Shown here in pieces: positions 50,498 through 58,541 of a DNA stretch of 64,000 nt; within the stretch, counting starts at the first letter, position 1; each line of letters opens with the position of its first letter. Under the pieces are notes generated by a model. That model was not told the DNA's origin. It saw nothing but the letters and a program-made list of their open reading frames with translations, and did no database searches. The stretch is from Streptomyces sp. NBC_00464 (GTDB lineage Bacteria; Actinomycetota; Actinomycetes; Streptomycetales; Streptomycetaceae). A program made the translations under genes and the position numbers. Where the stretch lies: positions 248,001 through 312,000 of the forward strand of contig NZ_CP107899.1 of the NCBI RefSeq assembly GCF_036013915.1, read 5' to 3'.

Positions 50498-51262
50498 ATG
50501 AAGCTCACCGCACCGGTGCCCGGCGGTCCCTGCTGGATCGAGCTGAGCACCTCCGACGTTCCGGCGGCCAAGTCGTTCTACAGCGCCCTCTTCGGCTGGC
50601 GGTGCGAGACCGATTCGCGCGAGGAGGCGGGTGGCTACACCATGGCGCACCTGGGGGACGACCGGGTCGCGGCGCTCAGCCCTGTCTACCAGCCCGGGCA
50701 GCCGCCGGCCTGGACGGTCTCGTTCGCCGTCGAGGACGCGGACGCGGTGACCGAGAAGGCGCAGACGGCGGGCGGCTCGCTGCTGGTCGGCCCGATGGAC
50801 GTGTTCGAAGAGGGCAGGTTCGCCGTCCTCGCGGACCCGTCCGGTGCGGTGTTCTCGCTGTGGCAGGGCCGCGCCTTCGCCGGCGCCGACCTGTTCAACG
50901 AACCGGGCGCGCTGGGCTGGACCGAGCTCGCCACCCGCGAGAGCGCGCCGGCGCTCGCCTTCTACACCGGCGTCCTCGGCTGGACGGTCACGGCCTCGGA
51001 GACGTACCCGCAGTGGGGTGTCGACGGGGAGGACTTCGGCGGCCTGCTGACGATGGACGAGAACATCCCGCCCGAGGTGCCGCCGCACTGGCTGCCGTAC
51101 ATCGCCGTCGCGGACGTCGACGCGACCGCGGCGACCGCGCAGAGCGGGGGCGGCGACCTCGTCATGCCCCCGATGGACATCGCGCACAGCCGCAGGATCG
51201 CCGTGGTGCGCGACCCGCAGGGCGCCGTGTTCGGCATCTACCGGGCGGGCGACGAGGGCTGA
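50498..51262 (+). CDS. VOC-family protein with two glyoxalase-like domains
   Basis: 254 residues with a strong ribosome binding site (ACGGAGGAG). Two tandem VOC domains are visible: the first opens GGPCWIELSTSDVPAAKSFY (about 5-120) and the second GALGWTELATRESAPALAFY (about 130-254). Each ends with a DPSGAVFSLWQ- or DPQGAVFGIYR-type strand. This is typical of glyoxalase/bleomycin-resistance-like metalloproteins such as S. coelicolor hydroxylase-like VOC proteins. The reaction is unknown. It is followed by a phosphotransferase gene 43 bases on. Confidence 0.9.
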   Translation: MKLTAPVPGGPCWIELSTSDVPAAKSFYSALFGWRCETDSREEAGGYTMAHLGDDRVAALSPVYQPGQPPAWTVSFAVEDADAVTEKAQTAGGSLLVGPMDVFEEGRFAVLADPSGAVFSLWQGRAFAGADLFNEPGALGWTELATRESAPALAFYTGVLGWTVTASETYPQWGVDGEDFGGLLTMDENIPPEVPPHWLPYIAVADVDATAATAQSGGGDLVMPPMDIAHSRRIAVVRDPQGAVFGIYRAGDEG

Positions 51263-51305
51263 TCACCCGTTGGATACCCTGCCCGTACGACAAGGGGAGG
51301 CAGCG

Positions 51306-52271
51306 GTGGGCACCATCGGCACAGAGAATCCGGACCAGGGATGGGCGAACACCCGCGCCTGGGTGGACACCGGACTGCCCGACGGGGCGCGCGTCGTCGC
51401 CGCCGAGCGGCTGCGCGGCGGCTGGACCTCGCAGATGCGGCGACTGAGTATCGCCGGCGGCGAGGCTCCCGGACGGCTGGTGCTGCGCTCCTTCGTCAAG
51501 CCGTTCTTCGTGCGGCACGCGGAGGGCCTGCTCACACGCGAGGCCGACATCCTGACGCTGCTGGGCGGTACGGAGATACCGGCGGCGACCCTGCACGGGG
51601 TGGACGCGACGGCGACGCACTGCGATCACCCCTCGCTGCTGATGTCCCTGCTGCCCGGAGACGTGCGCCTGTCCGACGAGGAAGCCGGGCCCCGGGCGGA
51701 GCTGCTGGCCGGCCAGCTGGTCCGGATCCACCGGGTCCAGGTCACCGCGCAGACGCGCCCCCGCACCTATGAGGCCTGGACCGCACCCGACCGGGTGCGT
51801 GTGCCGGAGGGCACCGCACGGCCGGAGCTGTGGCGACGGGCCGTCGAATTCATCCGCCGCGACGCACCGGAACACCGTCCCCGCTTCCTCCACCGCGACT
51901 TCCATCCCGGCAACGTCCTGTTCGACGGGGAGGGCGACTCACTGCGCATCACCGGCGTCGTCGACTGGGTGGAGACGTCGTGGGGTCCTGCGGACCTGGA
52001 CGTGGCCCACTGCTCGACGGCACTGGCCCTGCTGCACGGCGCCGGCTCCGGTATGGCGTTCGCCGACGCCTATCTCGCCGCCGGCGGGCTGCTGGCGGAG
52101 GAGCCCGGCGACCATCTCTACTGGCGCCTGCTGGACGCGCTCGCCTTCGCCCCCGACGCCGAGAAGGTGGCCGGCCCCTGGCGCGAACTGGGCCGGGACG
52201 ACCTGACGCCCGAGCTGCTGACCCGGCGGCTGGAGGAGTACGTGCGGGAGCTGTTCCTCCGCTACGGCTGA
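51306..52271 (+). CDS. APH-family phosphotransferase
   Basis: 321 residues from a GTG at 51306 with GGGGAGG upstream. The kinase motifs FLHRDFHPGNVLF (catalytic Asp) and GVVDWVETSWGPADLDVAH (metal-binding Asp) mark the aminoglycoside/choline kinase fold. Many chromosomal Streptomyces members phosphorylate unknown small molecules and are not resistance enzymes. It may be cotranscribed with the VOC gene. Confidence 0.88.
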   Translation: MGTIGTENPDQGWANTRAWVDTGLPDGARVVAAERLRGGWTSQMRRLSIAGGEAPGRLVLRSFVKPFFVRHAEGLLTREADILTLLGGTEIPAATLHGVDATATHCDHPSLLMSLLPGDVRLSDEEAGPRAELLAGQLVRIHRVQVTAQTRPRTYEAWTAPDRVRVPEGTARPELWRRAVEFIRRDAPEHRPRFLHRDFHPGNVLFDGEGDSLRITGVVDWVETSWGPADLDVAHCSTALALLHGAGSGMAFADAYLAAGGLLAEEPGDHLYWRLLDALAFAPDAEKVAGPWRELGRDDLTPELLTRRLEEYVRELFLRYG

Positions 52272-52289
52272 GAGCCGCCCGCCCCGGAA

Positions 52290-52316
52290 CGTTCCGCCCC
52301 GCCGCCAGGCGGAACG
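52290..52316. terminator. Hairpin between convergent phosphotransferase and XRE-cupin genes
   Basis: A perfect 9-base-pair stem CGTTCCGCC / GGCGGAACG with a 9-base loop lies 18 bases after one stop and 7 bases from the other. It probably serves both genes. Confidence 0.6.
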
Positions 52317-52323
52317 CCGTCCG

Positions 52324-52905
52324 TCAGCCGCTCTGTTCGTCCGTCACCTGGACGTGATCCCCGATGCCGACCACGAGGACGCGCGTACCCGGTTCGATCG
52401 GGCGCCAGCGGTGGACGAGGCCGCCCGCGCAGTAGAGCGTGTCGCCCCGCTCCAGGCGGTAGAAGTTGCCGTCCGCCTCGACCTCCGCCGAGCCGTCGGC
52501 GACGTACAGGATCTCGTCGTTACGGTGCCGGAACTCGCGGCCCCAGTCATGGTCCCCGGTGAACTCCAGCGCGTGCAGGCGCTGGTGGCCGCGGACCAGA
52601 GGCCGCATCCGGCCGTCACCCTCACCCTGCGCGCCCGTCTCCCGTACGGAGGCGGAGGTGCCGCGCACCACGTCGACGGGGCGAGGCGCCTCGGCCGTGG
52701 ACAGCAGCTGGACCGCGGTCGTGTCGAGCGCGTCGGCGATGCGCTGGAGCGATCCCATGCTCGGCCGGGAGCGGCCGTTCTCGATCTGGCTGAGGAAGGG
52801 GGTGGACAGTCCGGCCCGCCGCGCGACCTCGGCGAGCGTCAGTTCCAGGGCGCGGCGCCGTCGGCGAATTCCCGGGCCGACCAGTGGGGTGTCCGCCTCG
52901 CTCAT
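52324..52905 (-). CDS. XRE-family regulator with C-terminal cupin domain
   Basis: 193 residues from the ATG at 52905 (CGGAG 8 bases upstream). The helix-turn-helix (about 11-65) contains LTLAEVARRAGLSTPFLSQIENGRSRPS. The C-terminal cupin (about 110-185) contains NDEILYVADGSAEVE and GGLVHRWRPIEPGTRVL. Regulators of this build usually sense a small metabolite through the cupin and repress a divergent operon. The divergent genes here encode an arylsulfotransferase and a nucleobase permease. A 9-base inverted repeat lies in the shared promoter region. Confidence 0.92.
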   Translation of the reverse strand: MSEADTPLVGPGIRRRRRALELTLAEVARRAGLSTPFLSQIENGRSRPSMGSLQRIADALDTTAVQLLSTAEAPRPVDVVRGTSASVRETGAQGEGDGRMRPLVRGHQRLHALEFTGDHDWGREFRHRNDEILYVADGSAEVEADGNFYRLERGDTLYCAGGLVHRWRPIEPGTRVLVVGIGDHVQVTDEQSG

Positions 52906-52971
52906 CTCATTCACTCCGTGTCCCTGCGTGCCGCACACCACAGGCGGCGGGGCAGTGAGCAGCCTACCGGG

Positions 52972-53011
52972 CCGGTTAACCTCTTAAGTCCCACCTAATA
53001 AAGTTAACCGG
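52972..53011. promoter_or_regulatory. CCGGTTAAC / GTTAACCGG inverted repeat, likely operator of the XRE-cupin regulator
   Basis: Two 9-base arms (52972-52980 and 53003-53011) form a perfect inverted repeat, and each arm contains the palindrome GTTAAC. Their centres are 31 bases apart, about three helical turns, on one DNA face. The distal arm abuts the GGGAGGA ribosome binding site of the arylsulfotransferase gene. AT-rich spacer DNA suggests the promoter lies between. Confidence 0.65.
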
Positions 53012-53023
53012 GAGGACCGATCC

Positions 53024-54148
53024 ATGCCCCTCGTGGACCAGAACCAGCGACGTCGACGCGGCACCGGGCTCATAGCCCTGGACGAGGACGCCAGCTACGG
53101 CGGTTACACCCTCTTCGCCCCGCTGACCGGTGGCGGCGAGGTGTATCTCATCGACATGCGCGGTGAGGTCGTCCACCAGTGGAACCTCCCGTTCCGACCC
53201 GGCCGGCACGCCCGGATCCTGCCCAACGGCAACCTCGCGTACAGCGGCGTCCTCCCGGACGAGCCCGCGCTCTTCCCCATGTGGCACAAGTACCGCGGCG
53301 GGATCATGCAGGAGATCACCCCCGACGGCACGGTGGTGCGCGAGCACCGCGACCGCTACCAGCACCACGACGCGTACCACTACGGCGACGGCCGGCTGCT
53401 GTACGCCGCCCTGGAACCGCTGACCGGCGAGGCCGCGGCCGCCGTCAGGGGCGGGGTGCCCGGTTCGGAGCCCGACGGCACGGTCTGGGCCGACACCATC
53501 GTCGAGGTGGACGCCGACGGCAACACCGTGTGGGAGTGGAAGGTCTCCGAGCACCTCGACCGCGAGGCCTTCCCGCTGCACCCCGACTACTCGCGCGAGC
53601 ACTACCCGCTGATCAACAGCGTGCTGCCGACCAGCGACGGCAACATCCTGGCGAGCTTCCGCTCCGTCTCCGCCGTGGTCGTCATCAGCCGGGAGACCGG
53701 CGAGATCATCTGGCGCAGCGAGCCCGGCGTCGTATCGCAGCAGCACTGCCCGACCGAGCTGGAGAACGGCAACTTCCTCGTCTTCGACAACGGCGTCTTC
53801 CGGCCGCACTGGGACGTCCCGTTCAGCCGGGTCATCGAGATCGAGCGGGCGGGTGGCACCATTGTCTGGGAGTACCACGACCCGGCCCGCGAGTCGTTCT
53901 TCGCCCCGTTCATGGGCAGCGCCCAGCGCCTGCCGAACGGGAACACGCTCGTGACGGACTCCCCCGCGGGACGCCTCTTCGAGGTGACCGAGGACGGCTA
54001 TCTGTGCTGGGAGTACATCGTGCCGTTCTTCGGCGGCTACCAGGAAGAAGAAGTGCGCAAGCTGTTCCCGTCCGAGCCCAACGCCGTGTTCCGCTCCTAC
54101 CGCTACTCGGCCGGGGAGCTCCCCTGGCTCGACGTCCCGAAGGGCTGA
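53024..54148 (+). CDS. Arylsulfotransferase (ASST)-family protein
   Basis: 374 residues, with GGGAGGA upstream of the ATG. The chain is a series of propeller blades with repeated patterns such as GGEVYLIDMRGEVVHQW, HARILPNGNLAYSG, IVEVDADGNTVWEWK and QRLPNGNTLVTDS, as in the ASST family. Classical ASST moves sulfate between phenols, but many actinobacterial members lack proven activity. No signal peptide is seen, which differs from the periplasmic E. coli enzyme. It is coupled with the permease gene 8 bases on. Confidence 0.85.
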   Translation: MPLVDQNQRRRRGTGLIALDEDASYGGYTLFAPLTGGGEVYLIDMRGEVVHQWNLPFRPGRHARILPNGNLAYSGVLPDEPALFPMWHKYRGGIMQEITPDGTVVREHRDRYQHHDAYHYGDGRLLYAALEPLTGEAAAAVRGGVPGSEPDGTVWADTIVEVDADGNTVWEWKVSEHLDREAFPLHPDYSREHYPLINSVLPTSDGNILASFRSVSAVVVISRETGEIIWRSEPGVVSQQHCPTELENGNFLVFDNGVFRPHWDVPFSRVIEIERAGGTIVWEYHDPARESFFAPFMGSAQRLPNGNTLVTDSPAGRLFEVTEDGYLCWEYIVPFFGGYQEEEVRKLFPSEPNAVFRSYRYSAGELPWLDVPKG

Positions 54149-54156
54149 GCCGGACC

Positions 54157-55491
54157 ATGGCCTCCCCCGTCCCCGACACGGCAGCCCCTGCCGTGCCGGT
54201 CCCGTCCGTCGCACCGGTCGACGAGCGGCTTCCGCTCCCCCGGCTGGTCCCGCTCGCGTTCCAGCATCTGCTGGCCGGGGTGGCCGCCCCCGTCTCCTCG
54301 GTCATCCTGATCGGCACCACCCTGTCGCTGTCGGCGTCCCAGACGGCGTCGCTCCTCAGCGCCACCCTCGTGCTCTGCGGCATCGGCGCACTGCTCCAGT
54401 CGCTGGGCGTGAAGGCGCTGCGGATCGGCGCCCGGCTGCCGTTCCTGATGCTCCCGGGCGGCGCGGCGGTGGCGATCTTCCTCCAGGTCGCCAAGGAGCA
54501 CGGACCGGCCACCGCGTCCGGTTCGGTGCTGATCGCGGCGGTCTTCCTGATCGCCGTACTGCCGCTCTACGGGCGCCTCGTGCGGTTCTTCCCGCCGTTG
54601 GTCATGGGCACCACCGTGGTCCTGATCGGGATCAACATGATCAAGATCACCGCGCCGATGATCGCCTCGGGGCCGGGGCTCGGCTTCGCCACACTGGGCA
54701 TCACCGCCCTGTTCTTCCTGTTCATGCGCGGTGTCTGGCGACAGATGTCGGTGCTCTTCGGCCTCGCGGGCGGCACGCTCGTCGCCGCGCTCAGCGGTAC
54801 GGCGTTCCACATGGCGCACGGCAGCACGTTCGCGCTGCCCGACCCGTTCCCGTACGGCACACCGCACTTCGATCTGCTGGCGGCCGTGCCGCTGCTGGTC
54901 TTCGCGCTCGCCTCGCTGGCGGAGGCTACCGGTCAGACGGTGCTGAACAGCGAGGCGGTGGGCCGGACTCCGGACGCCGCCCGTGACGTGCCGCGGATCT
55001 CCCGCGCGGACGCGGTCACCTCGCTGGGCGCCGGCATCTTCGGTACGTCGCTGATGGTGACCAGTGCCGAGAACATCGGGATCGTCCAGCTCACCAGGGT
55101 GCGCAGCCGGTTCGTCACGGCGGGGGCCGGGGTGCTGCTGATCCTGTGCGGCCTGATCACGCCGCTCACCCGGCTGCTCGCCGCGATCCCGGAGCCGGTG
55201 GTCGGCGCCGCGGGGCTGATCATCTACGCGGTGATCGCGACGATGGGGTTCGGCATGCTCAGCCGCGAGAACCTCAGTCACGGCACGAACGGCATCGTCG
55301 TCGCGCTGGCTCTCTGTGTCGGCCTGCTGCCGGTCTTCGCCCCCGAGATGTACGCGGGCCTGCCGGTGTGGGCGCGGACCGTCTTCGGCAGCGGTGTGGC
55401 CGCCGGGGCGCTGGCGGCGGTGATCCTTGCCGCGGTGTTCTCCAGGCTGGGGCCGCCGGACAGCGGGCCGCCCGGCCGTACACCGGAGTGA
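54157..55491 (+). CDS. NCS2-family nucleobase/xanthine permease
   Basis: 444 residues with about 12-14 membrane helices and the NCS2 signature SAENIGIVQLTRVRSR (about 303-318, usually QNxG; here ENIG). It starts at the ATG at 54157, 8 bases after the arylsulfotransferase stop. The family imports uracil, xanthine or urate with protons or sodium. The Gln-to-Glu change in the signature may alter specificity. It is presumably under the XRE-cupin regulator. Confidence 0.9.
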   Translation: MASPVPDTAAPAVPVPSVAPVDERLPLPRLVPLAFQHLLAGVAAPVSSVILIGTTLSLSASQTASLLSATLVLCGIGALLQSLGVKALRIGARLPFLMLPGGAAVAIFLQVAKEHGPATASGSVLIAAVFLIAVLPLYGRLVRFFPPLVMGTTVVLIGINMIKITAPMIASGPGLGFATLGITALFFLFMRGVWRQMSVLFGLAGGTLVAALSGTAFHMAHGSTFALPDPFPYGTPHFDLLAAVPLLVFALASLAEATGQTVLNSEAVGRTPDAARDVPRISRADAVTSLGAGIFGTSLMVTSAENIGIVQLTRVRSRFVTAGAGVLLILCGLITPLTRLLAAIPEPVVGAAGLIIYAVIATMGFGMLSRENLSHGTNGIVVALALCVGLLPVFAPEMYAGLPVWARTVFGSGVAAGALAAVILAAVFSRLGPPDSGPPGRTPE

Positions 55492-55497
55492 ACACGT

Positions 55498-55535
55498 GAA
55501 GACGCCCGCACCCTTCGAGGGGTGCGGGCGTCTTC
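55498..55535. terminator. Strong bidirectional terminator
   Basis: A perfect 16-base-pair stem (55498-55513 with 55520-55535) with a 6-base loop lies between the convergent permease and scramblase-like genes. GAAGAC at its foot pairs with GTCTTC, giving a T-rich end in both directions. Confidence 0.88.
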
Positions 55536-55553
55536 GCTTACGCGGGTGCGGGC

Positions 55554-56456
55554 TCAGCCGAAGCCGCGGGCGTCCTGCTTGAGGGCGGTGTCCACCGTCA
55601 GCGCCGTCGCCACGACGAGGCTCAGCAGCGGCTCGGGCAGCTGGTAGTGGATCTGCAGCACGTAGTTGTCCGCTGTCGTGAACAGCGTCTTCGCGAGGCC
55701 TTCCCAGGTCTTGGTGATCCGGGCTATCTCGGCGTCGTTGTGGTCGACGATGGCGAAGTTCCAGGCGCGCCAGTTCTCGGCCTTGATCGCACCGATCTGC
55801 TGACCGTCGACCATGATCGCGAAGTTGATCTTGCCGATGGCGTTCTGCTGGACGATCTCGCCGACCGGCTGCCCGTCGGGGCGCTGCACGATGACCTTGG
55901 ACTTGATGAACTTCGCCGGACGGGTCAGCAGCAGCTGCGGCTGGCCGTACGCGTCGCGGATCTCCAGCCGGTGGGTCAGGTACTGGTCGATGCTGCTCAC
56001 GAAGCGCAGCACCTTGCGGAGCGCGCTCTGGCCGACCTGGATGACCGAGCCGACGGTGTTGCCGTGCTGATCGAAGACGCTGTACTCGTTCGTCACCTCG
56101 ATCAGCTTGGCCTTCTGGTTCACGACCAGGACCTGCTGATTGAAGAGCGAACCCGCGCCGGGGGCGCCGCCCTGCTGCTGGGGCACGCCCTGCTGCGGCA
56201 TCGCGGGCTGCTGCTGGGCCGCGGCCTGCTGCTGGTACTGCTGCTGCGGGGCCGCCTGCGGCTGGTGGTGCGGGGCCACCTGCTGCTGCGGGGCCGCCTG
56301 CTGCTGCGGCACCTGGGCGGGGGCCTGTGCCTGCTGTTGCCCGTCCGCCGGATTGGTGTGTTCGGTCCACTGGGTACCGTCCCAGTAGCGCAGCAGCTGG
56401 GGCGCGCCATGCGGATCCGGATACCAGCCCGCAGATACGTTCGAGTGCGTTGTCAC
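55554..56456 (-). CDS. DUF2510 - Gln-rich - scramblase/LURP-one-like protein
   Basis: 300 residues from a GTG at 56456. Residues about 8-38 are a DUF2510 motif (AGWYPDPHGAPQLLRYWDGTQW). Residues about 38-98 are a low-complexity Gln/Ala/Pro linker. Residues about 105-295 resemble the phospholipid-scramblase / LURP-one-related fold, with VLVVNQKAKLIEVTNEYSVFD, RPAKFIKSKVIVQRPDG and a hydrophobic C-terminal helix (LLSLVVATALTVDTAL). Bacterial members are likely membrane-associated; their function is unknown. It stands alone. Confidence 0.82.
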   Translation of the reverse strand: MTTHSNVSAGWYPDPHGAPQLLRYWDGTQWTEHTNPADGQQQAQAPAQVPQQQAAPQQQVAPHHQPQAAPQQQYQQQAAAQQQPAMPQQGVPQQQGGAPGAGSLFNQQVLVVNQKAKLIEVTNEYSVFDQHGNTVGSVIQVGQSALRKVLRFVSSIDQYLTHRLEIRDAYGQPQLLLTRPAKFIKSKVIVQRPDGQPVGEIVQQNAIGKINFAIMVDGQQIGAIKAENWRAWNFAIVDHNDAEIARITKTWEGLAKTLFTTADNYVLQIHYQLPEPLLSLVVATALTVDTALKQDARGFG

Positions 56457-56580
56457 CGGGGCACACTATCCCGGCGCGTCGGAATGGGAACCCCTTCCCT
56501 CCGAGATCCACAGCTTCGCCGGTCACAACTGACCCGGTCCCGCACTCATTGAAACTTCACAGACCACGTACGATGCCGGG

Positions 56581-57003
56581 GTGAACTGGCTGAGCACATA
56601 CCCGGACCGGCGGCGCGCCGGCGCGTCCGTGGTGCTCGGCTGGGTGCTCGTCCTGATCGCCCTGGCCTCGTGCTGCCTGCCGGCCCCGGAGTCGTCCGCT
56701 TCCGCGCATCACGGCCCCGCCCCGGCGACGGCCCCCCGGATCACCCTCGCCGCTCAGGTGCCCGCGGTGGTGGCCGTGGTGGCCGATGCCCCGGGCAACC
56801 GCTGGCCGGGGAGTTCCTGCCACGGCGCGTCCGAGCACTCGGCGCCCGTCGTGCTGCCCGACCGGCCCGCCCCGGCGTCGCTCCCGTCGGCGGCCGCGGT
56901 CCCCGCCTCCGCCCCGCTCACCGGCGCCGCCACCATCCGCGGCCCGTCGAACGACGCCGTGCGCGACGTCGACCATCTGCGCCTCCAGGTTCAACGGATC
57001 TAG
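56581..57003 (+). CDS. Small membrane-anchored or secreted protein of unknown function
   Basis: 140 residues from a GTG. One N-terminal hydrophobic segment (about 16-33, ending ASCCLP) could be an anchor or, less likely, a lipoprotein-type signal. The rest is Ala/Pro-rich and probably extended, ending in a short charged helix (DAVRDVDHLRLQVQ). It lies 81 bases upstream of the DUF3105 gene in the same direction and is probably the first gene of that set. No family recognised. Confidence 0.55.
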   Translation: MNWLSTYPDRRRAGASVVLGWVLVLIALASCCLPAPESSASAHHGPAPATAPRITLAAQVPAVVAVVADAPGNRWPGSSCHGASEHSAPVVLPDRPAPASLPSAAAVPASAPLTGAATIRGPSNDAVRDVDHLRLQVQRI

Positions 57004-57084
57004 CCGACCACGACCGTTCCCGGACGTCCGGGAACGCCCCCGTGTGCCCGCAACCCATCCGTGTCACGAACCGAAGGACCCACC

Positions 57085-57735
57085 ATGGCCTCCGCCAAGA
57101 AGCAGAACACCCCTGCCGCCGCCCGCCGCGCCAAGCTGGACGAGGCCCGGCGCAAGGAGCGGGCCCGTGAGCGCCGCAGCCGCATCATCACGATCACCGC
57201 GGCGGTCGTCGTCGTGGCCGGTCTCGTCGCCGGCGGCGGCTACCTGATGAACGAGGCCGACGAGCAGGACAAGGCCGAGACGGCCGCCAAGTCCTCCCCC
57301 GTCGAGGGCGAGAAGAGCTGGGACAAGCTCACGCAGGAGCATGTGCAGAAGAAGGTCGACTACCCGATGAACCCGCCGGTCGGCGGTGACCACAACCCGG
57401 TGTGGATGAACTGCGACGCCGATGTCTACACCGAGGAGATACCGAAGGAGAACGCCGTCCACTCGCTCGAGCACGGCGCCGTCTGGGTCACGTACACGAG
57501 CAAGGCGAGCCCGGCCGACGTCAAGAAGCTCGAAGAGAAGGTCTCGGCCACCCCGTACTCCCTGATGAGCCCGGTGGAGGACCAGGGGGCCCCGCTGATG
57601 CTCAGCGCCTGGGGCAAGCAGCTGGCCGTGAAGAACGCCGCCGACGCCCGTGTCGCACAGTTCTTCACGAAGTACGTCCAGGGCCCGCAGACCCCGGAGC
57701 CGGGCGCCGCCTGCTCCGGCGGGATCGCCAAGTGA
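57085..57735 (+). CDS. DUF3105 membrane-anchored protein
   Basis: 216 residues from the ATG at 57085, with GAAGGA 8 bases upstream; the GTG at 57061 is an alternative start. A basic cytoplasmic segment is followed by a membrane helix (about 33-54). The extracytoplasmic DUF3105 domain has MNPPVGGDHNPVW and AVHSLEHGAVWVTY, whose His and Glu residues look metal-binding. Function is not known. Its stop overlaps the start of the DUF305 gene (GTGA). Confidence 0.88.
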   Translation: MASAKKQNTPAAARRAKLDEARRKERARERRSRIITITAAVVVVAGLVAGGGYLMNEADEQDKAETAAKSSPVEGEKSWDKLTQEHVQKKVDYPMNPPVGGDHNPVWMNCDADVYTEEIPKENAVHSLEHGAVWVTYTSKASPADVKKLEEKVSATPYSLMSPVEDQGAPLMLSAWGKQLAVKNAADARVAQFFTKYVQGPQTPEPGAACSGGIAK

Positions 57736-58379
57736 CGTCCGTGGCCCGAGCGTCACGGCCGATGATGCTGGCCGGCGGGGCGGTTCTGCTGCTCGCGCTC
57801 GGTCTGGTCGCGCTGATGCTCGTACGTCCCTCCTCCTCGGCCCCCGCCGCCACGGCATCCGCGGCCGCACCCGCCGAGACCTCGGCGGATGTCGGATTCG
57901 CGCGCGATATGGCGGTCCACCATCAGCAGGCGGTCGAGATGTCGTTCATCGTCCGGGACCGCACCTCCGATGTCGCGGTGCGCCGGCTCGCGTACGACAT
58001 CATCAACACCCAGGCCAACCAACGCGGCATGATGCTGGGCTGGCTGGAGGCGTGGGGGCGCGCGAAGAGCTCCCCCGGGCCGCCCATGGCGTGGATGGGC
58101 CATACGGTCACCCCGCGCGGTGACGGCGCGCTGATGCCCGGCATGGCGACCGACGCGGAACTCGACGCGCTGCGGGCGGCGAAGGGCAGGGACGCCGAGG
58201 TGCGCTTCCTGAAGCTGATGACCGTGCATCACCGGGCCGGGGCGGAGATGGCGCAGGCGGCCGCCACCGCGGCGGGCACCGACGAGATCCGGAACCTGGC
58301 CTCGGGCATGGTGCTCGGCCAGCGGTCGGAGATCGCGCTCATGGCGGACATGCTCAAGGAGCGCGGGTCCACGGCCTGA
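57732..58379 (+). CDS. DUF305 membrane-anchored four-helix protein
   Basis: 215 residues from a GTG that overlaps the DUF3105 stop. A membrane helix at about 11-31 is followed by a Pro/Ala linker and two DUF305 half-motifs, MAVHHQQAVEM (His63 and His64) and MTVHHRAGAEM (about 163-173). DUF305 is a ferritin-like bundle, and its His/Met pairs suggest copper or other metal binding. The pairing with DUF3105 recurs in actinobacteria. An envelope metal-handling role is plausible but unproven. Confidence 0.88.
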   Translation: MTSVARASRPMMLAGGAVLLLALGLVALMLVRPSSSAPAATASAAAPAETSADVGFARDMAVHHQQAVEMSFIVRDRTSDVAVRRLAYDIINTQANQRGMMLGWLEAWGRAKSSPGPPMAWMGHTVTPRGDGALMPGMATDAELDALRAAKGRDAEVRFLKLMTVHHRAGAEMAQAAATAAGTDEIRNLASGMVLGQRSEIALMADMLKERGSTA

Positions 58380-58387
58380 GCGCTTCC

Positions 58388-58427
58388 GGGGCCCGGCCCG
58401 CCCCGTGCGCGCGGCAGGCCGGGCCCC
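58388..58427 (+). terminator. Hairpin after the DUF305 gene
   Basis: An 11-base-pair perfect stem (58388-58398 with 58417-58427) with an 18-base loop begins 8 bases after the stop. It is very GC-rich, as usual for Streptomyces. Confidence 0.6.
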
Positions 58428-58430
58428 GCA

Positions 58431-58488
58431 TCCTCCCCTGCACGGGGCGGGGTCCGGCGTCCTCCCCTGCACGGGGCGGGGCCCGGCC
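58431..58488. repeat. Two 29-base tandem units
   Basis: Two adjacent copies, nearly identical, begin TCCTCCCCTGCACGGGGCGG. Each contains CCCCTGCACGGGG, itself a small inverted repeat. They lie between the DUF305 terminator and the ROK promoter and encode nothing. Confidence 0.7.
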
Positions 58489-58502
58489 CCGCCGCATCAC
58501 GA

Positions 58503-58518
58503 CCGTACTGACGTACGG
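58503..58518. promoter_or_regulatory. Palindrome upstream of the ROK regulator gene
   Basis: CCGTACTGACGTACGG is a 6-4-6 inverted repeat 23 bases before the ATG of the ROK gene. It could be an autoregulatory site. It does not match the repeat in the xylA-xylB gap. Confidence 0.35.
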
Positions 58519-58541
58519 CATCGCATAGGCTCGGGACCGAT

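Noticed and set aside
54103..56526. 807-codon minus-strand frame across the permease and scramblase-like genes
   Set aside because: It crosses a strong terminator and lies over two real genes, so it is a GC-driven artefact.
58431..58488. 29-base tandem pair considered as a CRISPR array
   Set aside because: Units are directly adjacent, only two, with no spacer and no cas gene.
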